A stretch of DNA of 5,932 bases from NCBI GenBank assembly GCA_937952085.1, contig CALFYQ010000439.1, positions 1 through 5,932 of the forward strand, read 5' to 3'. Shown here in pieces: positions 1 through 4,775 of this stretch. The translations under genes and the position numbers were made by a program. Under the pieces are notes generated by a model. That model did no database searches, had not been told where the DNA came from, and was given only the letters and a program-made list of their open reading frames with translations. Position 1 is the stretch's first letter; every line of letters begins with the position of its first letter. This DNA comes from an uncultured Paracoccaceae bacterium (lineage in GTDB: Bacteria; Pseudomonadota; Alphaproteobacteria; Rhodobacterales; Rhodobacteraceae).

Positions 1-1319
1 AGCGAAACCATCAGCGCCGCGCCAACGCCGGCCTGAACCAGCCCCCGTCCGTCATTCTCAAGGCTGATGTTGACGCCGAAGGCGGTGTCGAACCGCAGCG
101 TGTCGTCGCCGTAGACGCCCGAACCCTCGCCGCCGTCGCCGACCGCCGCGATGTTCCCCGGCCCGGTGATGACGAGGAGGTCGTTCCCCCCCTCGCCGTC
201 CAGCGTGATGTCGCCCTGCCCGAGAACCGTGTCGTCGCCCGCGCCCATGCGGACGAGATCCTCCGCGCCGACGCCGTTGAAGAGGTCCCCGCCGTCGCCG
301 CCGAAGAACACGTCCCTGACATCGGATCCGACGACTGCATCGGTGTCGTCCGTGCCGAGAACGAGGGTCTTTCCGAGGAGGTCCGCCTGCGTGACGGGCG
401 CATTCGTGAGGGAGGAGAGGTCGAAGGTGATCCCCGTCAGGGCGACGTTGGCGCCGAAGATCGCGTTTCCATAGTCGCCGTCCGCCCCGCCTTGGATGCC
501 GACCCCCGGCGTCCCGCCTATCGCGACGGAGCCTCCCGCGCCCGCGCGGATCGTCGTGGAGCCGCCCCCGTAGACGGTGATGGAATTGTTGATGGAATAG
601 ATGCCGATGACCGCAATGCCGCCGTTCCGCCCGTCCGGGGAGCCGTTGGTGTAATTCGTCCCGTCGCCCCCCGGTCCGCCGATAGCCGTCCCGTCCACTG
701 TGAGGTTGCGGATCGCGAGGTCGCCGGTGTTGCGGATGCCCGCCACCGCGGTCCCGCCGGAATAGTTGCCGTAATTGTCCCCCGGATCGGGATCGAACCC
801 GTCGCCGCCCTGCGCTTGGGCGCCGGTGATCACCGTGTCGATGACGGTCATCGTCGCCCCGCTCCGGTTGTAGACCGTGGCGGCGGCGGTGAAGTCGCTC
901 TGCGCGAAGGGCAGGCCCTCCACCCGCGTCTCCGAGATCGTGGAGCCCGTGATCGTGAGCGTCCCGCGGTTCTCGATCACGGTGCCGATGGTGGCGATCT
1001 CGGCAAGCCCGAAGCCGAGCGTCATCGTGAGCCCGTCGAGCGTGACGGCGGCGCCTGCCCCGACATAGGCGAACCGCGAATCCGCGCTGTCGGCGACCCC
1101 GTTGCCGTTCCGGTCGCCGGAGATGGTGATGCGGTCGTCGCCGTCGATCGAGACCGTGTCGGTCGAGAATGTGAGCTGGTCCTGGAGCGTGATGGTCCCG
1201 CTCAGGCCGTTGGCGAAGACGATCTGGTCCGCTCCGGCGGACGCGTCCGCCTGCGCGATCGCGTCGCGGAGGCTTCCCGCGCCCGAATCCGCCAGCGTCG
1301 TGACCGTGAAAGTCGCCAT
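1..1319 (-). CDS. RTX / beta-helix exoprotein with CSLREA-like N-terminus (partial, C-terminus off window)
   Basis: An uninterrupted minus-strand frame runs from the ATG at 1319 off the left edge, giving 439 codons without a stop. The protein starts MATFTVTTLADSGAGSLRDA, the 'VTtLaDSGaGSLRdAI' start (residues 6-21) typical of CSLREA-like surface or secreted beta-helix proteins. Residues about 110-260 repeat an N-x-G-x-(L/A)-x-I-x-x-(S/T) pattern and two GGxAVxGI turns (188-195, 233-240), as expected for a right-handed parallel beta-helix. From residue 340 come degenerate RTX nonapeptides: GGDGGDLFN (340-348), MGAGDDTVL (358-366) and DGEGGNDLL (374-382), a calcium-binding beta-roll. There is no Sec signal peptide or membrane segment, so type I secretion through a C-terminal signal beyond the window is the likely route (inference). 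The start is supported by a purine-rich AGGGGGTGGGG stretch just upstream, a crude ribosome site. The ligand or role (adhesion, biofilm, enzyme) cannot be told from the visible part. The RTX/beta-helix class is secure. Confidence 0.9.
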   Translation of the reverse strand, partial: MATFTVTTLADSGAGSLRDAIAQADASAGADQIVFANGLSGTITLQDQLTFSTDTVSIDGDDRITISGDRNGNGVADSADSRFAYVGAGAAVTLDGLTMTLGFGLAEIATIGTVIENRGTLTITGSTISETRVEGLPFAQSDFTAAATVYNRSGATMTVIDTVITGAQAQGGDGFDPDPGDNYGNYSGGTAVAGIRNTGDLAIRNLTVDGTAIGGPGGDGTNYTNGSPDGRNGGIAVIGIYSINNSITVYGGGSTTIRAGAGGSVAIGGTPGVGIQGGADGDYGNAIFGANVALTGITFDLSSLTNAPVTQADLLGKTLVLGTDDTDAVVGSDVRDVFFGGDGGDLFNGVGAEDLVRMGAGDDTVLGQGDITLDGEGGNDLLVITGPGNIAAVGDGGEGSGVYGDDTLRFDTAFGVNISLENDGRGLVQAGVGAALMVS

Positions 1320-1349
1320 GCCCCACCCCCTGCGTTCGGCGCAGGCTAG

Positions 1350-1378
1350 GCGTTAAGGATCGATTAAGCGATTGCCAA
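1350..1378 (-). promoter_or_regulatory. Candidate sigma-70-like promoter of the RTX exoprotein gene
   Basis: On the minus strand, TTGGCA (1378-1373) matches the -35 consensus TTGACA at 5 of 6 bases. It is followed after 17 bases by TAACGC (1355-1350), or after 15 bases by CTTAAC (1357-1352). Both -10 matches are poor. The segment is visibly richer in A/T than its surroundings and lies about 30 bases upstream of the start codon. The -35 sits inside the dyad CGATTgccAATCG (1369-1381), which could be an operator. This is a pattern match only. Confidence 0.3.
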
Positions 1379-1479
1379 TCGGCACATCATCCGGGCTCAC
1401 GTGGTGAATATGCCTCGCGAGACACGCATGCCGGGAGATTCGCGGCCTGTGCTGCGCCGTATCGGCGATGTCCTGACGC

Positions 1480-1510
1480 GAAGAAGGCCCGGGTTCGACT
1501 GTCCCGGGCC
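1480..1510 (-). terminator. Rho-independent-type terminator of the medium-chain reductase gene
   Basis: Read on the minus strand, a perfect 8-bp stem GGCCCGGG (1510-1503) pairs with CCCGGGCC (1493-1486) around a 9-base loop. It is followed at once by TTCTTC (1485-1480). The stem begins 8 bases after the reductase stop codon. The strong G/C stem with a short, C-interrupted T tail is usual for intrinsic terminators in high-GC alphaproteobacteria. It should insulate the downstream, same-strand RTX gene from reductase transcription. Confidence 0.7.
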
Positions 1511-1518
1511 GGGCCGAA

Positions 1519-2550
1519 TCAGGCGATCTTCACAACCGCCTTGCCGAAATTCGTTCCCGAGAGGAGGGAAAGAAAGGCGGCGGGGGCGTTCTCCAGCCCT
1601 TCCGTCACCGTCTCCTTCACCTTGATCTCGCCGGCGGCGACGAGGGGCGCGGCCTCGGCGAGGAACTCGCCGGTCTTCTCCGCGTGGTCGAAGACGATGA
1701 AGCCCCGCACCGTGGCGCGGTTGACGAGGATCGCGCGCCAGAGCTGCGCGCTCCGGTCCGGCCCCTCGGCCCCGCCGGCCATGGCGTTGTATTGCGAGAT
1801 CATGCCGCAGAGCGGGATCCGGGCGAAGAAGTTGAGGATCGGCAGGACGGCGAAGAGCGTGGCGCCGCCGACATTCTCGAAATAGATGTCGACGCCCTTC
1901 GGGCATGCCTCGGCGAGCTTCTTCTTCAGGTCGGGGTCACGGTGGTCGACGCAGGCGTCGCAGCCGAGGACATCGACCGCATAGGCGCATTTCTCCGCCC
2001 CGCCGGCGACGCCGACGACCCGGAGGCCGCGCCGCTTCGCAAGCTGGCAGACCATCGAGCCGACCGCGCCGGTGGCGGCGGAGACGACGATCGTCTCGCC
2101 TTCCTTCGGCTTGCCGTGGACGTTGAGGCCGACCCAGGCGGTCAGCCCCGGCATCCCGAGCGCGCCGAGCGAGAGCGAGGGGGAGAGCGCGGTTCCCCAG
2201 CCTTGCGCTGGGTCGAGCACGGTCAGCCCGGCGCCGGTATGCGCCTGGAGATGCGCCCAGTTCATGATGCCCATGACGAGCGCGCCCTTCGGGTAGGAGG
2301 GGTGATCGCTCTCCAGCACCTCGGCGACGCCGCCCGAATAGATCGGCCCGCCGGGCACGAAGGGCTGCGCATAGGACTTCGCGTCCGACATCCGGCCCCG
2401 AAGGTACGGGTCCACCGAAAGCCAGAGCAGCTTCAGCACCACGCCGCCTTTCGGCGTCGCGGGCGCCGGCGCCTCGCGCAGGATGAAGTTCTCCGGCGTC
2501 GGCGTGCCGACGGGATAGGATGCGAGCAGAATTTCCCGGTTTAGGGTCAT
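1519..2550 (-). CDS. NADP-dependent medium-chain reductase, PTGR/CurA (alkenal/one reductase) group
   Basis: This 343-residue protein is the usual length for zinc-independent medium-chain reductases of the prostaglandin reductase/leukotriene B4 dehydrogenase/CurA type. These enzymes reduce the C=C bond of alpha,beta-unsaturated aldehydes and ketones with NADPH in the cytoplasm. Family marks in order are LSVDPYLRGRM (44-54), GMPGLTAWVGL (132-142), the Rossmann loop AATGAVG (158-164), DIYFENVGG (221-229), GMISQYN (249-255; the Tyr is the conserved cofactor/substrate-site residue of PTGRs) and a C-terminal GLENAP...NFGKAVVKI. The cysteine/histidine zinc ligands of alcohol dehydrogenases are absent. 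The ATG at 2550 fits the family N-terminus and follows an AGAGGGGGG ribosome-binding stretch. The gene is transcribed away from the SDR-ACAD-kinase operon, behind a promoter-like element that mirrors that operon's. A strong hairpin terminates it. The class is secure; the natural substrate is unknown. Confidence 0.93.
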   Translation of the reverse strand: MTLNREILLASYPVGTPTPENFILREAPAPATPKGGVVLKLLWLSVDPYLRGRMSDAKSYAQPFVPGGPIYSGGVAEVLESDHPSYPKGALVMGIMNWAHLQAHTGAGLTVLDPAQGWGTALSPSLSLGALGMPGLTAWVGLNVHGKPKEGETIVVSAATGAVGSMVCQLAKRRGLRVVGVAGGAEKCAYAVDVLGCDACVDHRDPDLKKKLAEACPKGVDIYFENVGGATLFAVLPILNFFARIPLCGMISQYNAMAGGAEGPDRSAQLWRAILVNRATVRGFIVFDHAEKTGEFLAEAAPLVAAGEIKVKETVTEGLENAPAAFLSLLSGTNFGKAVVKIA

Positions 2551-2572
2551 GGGCGGCCCCCCTCTTTCCCGG

Positions 2573-2600
2573 AACCTAATCGTGTGGAGCCGGTGCGCAA
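2573..2600 (-). promoter_or_regulatory. Leftward promoter-like element for the reductase gene
   Basis: On the minus strand, TTGCGC (2600-2595) is followed after exactly 16 bases by TAGGTT (2578-2573). This predicts a transcript start near 2566 and a leader of about 16 bases before the ATG at 2550. Each hexamer matches the sigma-70 consensus at only 3 of 6 bases. The case rests on the identical, mirror-image copy facing the other way in the same intergenic region. Confidence 0.5.
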
Positions 2601-2620
2601 GCGTCGAGGTTCACACCGGC
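2589..2620. repeat. Inverted repeat GCCGGTG / CACCGGC, possible operator
   Basis: GCCGGTG (2589-2595) is repeated inverted as CACCGGC (2614-2620) with an 18-base centre. The left arm touches the -35 hexamer of the leftward promoter-like element, so a protein bound here could block the reductase promoter. Seven-base GC-rich arms can arise by chance in such sequence, so a function is only suggested. Confidence 0.25.
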
Positions 2621-2658
2621 GCCGAAGCGCGGTTGCGGCGCGCCCGCCCTGACGGGGC

Positions 2659-2686
2659 TTGCGCCCCGCCGCGCGGCGGATAGGTT
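2659..2686 (+). promoter_or_regulatory. Rightward promoter-like element for the SDR-ACAD-kinase operon
   Basis: TTGCGC (2659-2664) is followed after 16 bases by TAGGTT (2681-2686). The predicted start is near 2693, giving a leader of about 24 bases that contains the AGAAAGG ribosome site (2701-2707) before the ATG at 2717. The -35 is preceded by GC, giving GCTTGCGC as in the leftward copy. The hexamers are weak individually, but sequence, spacing and distance to the start codon all repeat in the opposite direction. Confidence 0.5.
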
Positions 2687-2696
2687 GCCCCGCAAC
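2684..2696. promoter_or_regulatory. Candidate operator palindrome GTTGCcccGCAAC
   Basis: This perfect 5-bp dyad with a 3-base centre overlaps the end of the putative -10 and the predicted transcript start of the rightward operon, a classical repressor position. The sequence shows the dyad and its place; the binding protein is unknown and no regulator gene lies in the window. Confidence 0.3.
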
Positions 2697-2700
2697 GACA

Positions 2701-2707
2701 AGAAAGG
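2701..2707 (+). promoter_or_regulatory. Ribosome binding site deciding the SDR start
   Basis: AGAAAGG lies 9 bases before the ATG at 2717. It abuts a possible in-frame GTG at 2708, which would leave no spacing, so it selects the ATG. The ACAD gene downstream uses a nearly identical GAAAGGA site. Confidence 0.6.
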
Positions 2708-2716
2708 GTGGAGACG

Positions 2717-3526
2717 ATGGGCGCGCTCGACGACCTATTCAGCCTCGAAGGGCGCGTCGCGCTCGTCACCGGCGGCGCGACGGGCATAGGCCGGATGGCG
2801 GCGACCGGGCTCGCCTCCGCCGGCGCGCGGGTGATGATCGCCTCGCGCAAGCTCGAGATGTGCGAGACCACGGCGAAGGAGATCAACGCCCTTGGCCTCG
2901 CCGGAAAGGTCGAGGCGTTTCAGGGCGATGTCGGCACGGAAGAGGGCTGCGAGGCGCTCGTCGCCGAGGTCGGCGGCCGCACCGACCGGCTCCACATCCT
3001 GATGAACAACGCCGGCGTCACCTGGGGCAAGCCCTATGGGGAGTTCCCCTATGCCGCCTGGGAAAAGGTGATGAAGGTCAATCTGACCGGCCTCTTCCAC
3101 CTCACCCAGCGCCTCACGCCGATGCTGGCGAAGAGCGCCACGCTGGAGGATCCGGCCCGCGTCGTGAATGTCGGCTCGGTGATGGGAACCGCGCCGATCG
3201 GCGTCGGCGCCTATTCCTATTCCGCCTCGAAGGGCGCGGTTCACCACCTGACGAAGATTCTCGCGACCGAGCTTGCGCACCGGCGGATCACTGTGAACGC
3301 CATCGCGCCCGGCCCGTTCCAGTCCAACATGACCGCCTTCGCCACCGCCGACGCCGAGAACCGGGACCGGATCGGCTCGAAGACGCCGCTTGGCCGCATC
3401 GGCATGCCGGACGACATCGCCGGCCTACTGATCTTCCTCTCCTCGAAGGCCGGCGCCTATGTCACGGGCGCGGTGATCCCGGTGGATGGCGGCATCCATG
3501 TCGAGACCGTGAAAGACCTCTTCTGA
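2717..3526 (+). CDS. Classical SDR oxidoreductase, RhlG/LvaD-like, first gene of the operon
   Basis: This 269-residue classical short-chain dehydrogenase/reductase has all hallmarks: the cofactor loop TGGATGIG (18-25), NNAG (97-100), Ser154, Tyr168 and Lys172 in YSASK as catalytic residues, and NAIAPGPF (194-201). Arg44-Lys45 at the end of the second strand suggest preference for NADP(H). The overall pattern (VNVGS, AVHHLTK, PGPFQSNM, GAYVTGAVIPVDGG) most resembles RhlG-type 3-oxoacyl reductases. It should interconvert a hydroxyl and a ketone, in this context probably on an acyl-CoA. In the Pseudomonas levulinate pathway the equivalent SDR (LvaD) reduces the 4-oxoacyl-CoA to 4-hydroxyacyl-CoA; oxidation of the 3-hydroxy product is an alternative. 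ATG 2717 is chosen over an in-frame GTG at 2708, which lacks room for a ribosome site and would add three residues. The gene lies 12 bases before the ACAD gene. Family certain, substrate inferred. Confidence 0.94.
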   Translation: MGALDDLFSLEGRVALVTGGATGIGRMAATGLASAGARVMIASRKLEMCETTAKEINALGLAGKVEAFQGDVGTEEGCEALVAEVGGRTDRLHILMNNAGVTWGKPYGEFPYAAWEKVMKVNLTGLFHLTQRLTPMLAKSATLEDPARVVNVGSVMGTAPIGVGAYSYSASKGAVHHLTKILATELAHRRITVNAIAPGPFQSNMTAFATADAENRDRIGSKTPLGRIGMPDDIAGLLIFLSSKAGAYVTGAVIPVDGGIHVETVKDLF

Positions 3527-3538
3527 AAGGACGATGAG

Positions 3539-4774
3539 ATGAACCTGGGCGTCAGCGACAAGGTGAGGCCGCTGCTCGATGCGGTCTCCAAGATGCTGGA
3601 AGAGAAGGTCTACCCGGTCGAGGAGGAGTTCGAGTCGGAGATCGGCCGGCACCCGCAGGGCCGCTTCCACCACACCGACCGGCAGCTCGAGATCCTCGCC
3701 AACCTGAAGGCCGAGGCGAAGGCGCGCGGGCTCTGGAACTTCTGGCTGACCGATTCCGAGCGCGGCTACGGGCTCAACACGGTGGAATACGCCTATCTCG
3801 CCGCTGAGATGGGCAAGTCGAAGCTCGGGCCCGAGACCTTCAACTGCTCCGCGCCCGACACCGGCAACATGGAGGTGCTGGAGCGCTACGGCACCGAGAA
3901 GATGAAGAAGGACTGGCTGGAGCCCCTGATGGAAGGGAAGATCCGCTCCGCCTACCTGATGACCGAGCCGAACGTGGCCTCCTCCGACGCCACCAACATC
4001 TCGATGTCCTGCGTGCCGGACGGCGACGACTACGTTCTGAACGGCGAGAAGTGGTGGGCCTCGGGCGCCGGCGACCCGCGCTGCAAGGTCTACATCGTCA
4101 TGGTGGCGACCGACCCCCACAACGAGAACAAGCACCGCCGCCATTCGATGGTCGTGGTTCCGGCCGGGACCAAGGGCGTCGAGATCCTGCGGCCGATGCA
4201 GGTCTTCGGCAATGACGACGCCCCGCATGGCCACATGCACATGCGCTTCACCGATGTGCGGATCCCGAAGGAGAACCTGATCCTCGGCCTCGGCCGCGGC
4301 TTCGAGGTCTCCCAGGGCCGGCTTGGCCCGGGCCGAATCCATCACGCGATGCGCGCGATCGGCCAGGCGGAGCGGGCGCTCGAGCTGATGTGCCGCCGCT
4401 CCCTCTCCCGCACCGCCTTCGGCAAGCCGCTGGCGCAGCTCGGCGCCAACCACGACATCATCGCGGAGTGCCGGATGGAGATCGACATGGCGCGTCTCCT
4501 CTGCCTGCAGACCTGCTACATGATGGACACGATCGGCAACAAGGCGGCCGCCCCCTGGATCTCCAAGATCAAGGTGATCGCGCCCAGGGTCTCGCTGAAG
4601 GTGATCGACGAGGCGATCCAGATGCACGGCGCCATGGGCATCTCCCAGGACACGCATCTCGCCGACGCCTGGACGCATCAGCGCACGCTCCGCCTCGCCG
4701 ACGGGCCGGACGCGGTGCATCGCCGGGTGATCGCGCGGGACGAGCTCCGCAAGTACACCAACGCGCCGGTCTGA
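3539..4774 (+). CDS. Acyl-CoA dehydrogenase-fold enzyme, ACAD10/11 (LvaC-like) type
   Basis: This 411-residue flavoprotein of the acyl-CoA dehydrogenase superfamily is full length. It shows MTEPNVASSD (141-150, FAD/substrate loop), GEKWWASGA, VFGNDDAPHGHMHMRFTDVR, the RTAFGKPL segment and QMHGAMGIS near the C-terminus. At the site where classic enzymes have the catalytic Glu of YEGT, it has ADGPDAVH (387-394), so Asp388 is the likely base; ADGP(D/E)xVH is characteristic of the ACAD10/11 branch. In animals and in Pseudomonas LvaC, this branch works after a kinase, removing phosphate from a 4-phosphoacyl-CoA and leading to a 3-hydroxyacyl-CoA. Ordinary alpha,beta-dehydrogenation of unusual acyl-CoAs remains possible. 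The start is set by GAAAGGA (3525-3531), 7 bases before the ATG. An ATG at 3534 is out of frame and meets a stop after two codons. It is followed after one base by the kinase gene, the partner that is fused to it in animals. Confidence 0.94.
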   Translation: MNLGVSDKVRPLLDAVSKMLEEKVYPVEEEFESEIGRHPQGRFHHTDRQLEILANLKAEAKARGLWNFWLTDSERGYGLNTVEYAYLAAEMGKSKLGPETFNCSAPDTGNMEVLERYGTEKMKKDWLEPLMEGKIRSAYLMTEPNVASSDATNISMSCVPDGDDYVLNGEKWWASGAGDPRCKVYIVMVATDPHNENKHRRHSMVVVPAGTKGVEILRPMQVFGNDDAPHGHMHMRFTDVRIPKENLILGLGRGFEVSQGRLGPGRIHHAMRAIGQAERALELMCRRSLSRTAFGKPLAQLGANHDIIAECRMEIDMARLLCLQTCYMMDTIGNKAAAPWISKIKVIAPRVSLKVIDEAIQMHGAMGISQDTHLADAWTHQRTLRLADGPDAVHRRVIARDELRKYTNAPV

Positions 4775-4775
4775 G

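Noticed and set aside
58..1349. Long open frames on both strands over the RTX gene (minus 58-1326, plus 492-1349)
   Set aside because: Their translations are Arg/Gly/His- or Arg/Ala/Asp-rich without motifs. The frame starting at 1319 alone gives a coherent beta-helix plus RTX protein.
1684..2544. A 286-codon plus-strand open frame opposite the reductase
   Set aside because: It is antisense to a conserved reductase, has biased Arg/Asp/Ala composition and no recognisable domain.
2653..2668. Small hairpin CGGGGC-ttgc-GCCCCG around the rightward -35
   Set aside because: The stem is only 6 bp and lies upstream of the predicted transcript, so it would not be in the RNA; probably incidental.
2666..2679. 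Perfect 14-base palindrome CCGCCGCGCGGCGG in the promoter spacer
   Set aside because: It is built only of C and G in very GC-rich surroundings, so chance self-complementarity is likely. It is not reported as an operator.
2708..2716. GTG at 2708 as the SDR start
   Set aside because: It abuts the AGAAAGG ribosome site with no spacing; the ATG at 2717 has a normal 9-base spacing.
2659..3537. A 292-codon plus-strand frame overlapping the SDR
   Set aside because: It is out of frame with the motif-bearing SDR, Arg/Pro-rich and has no domain.
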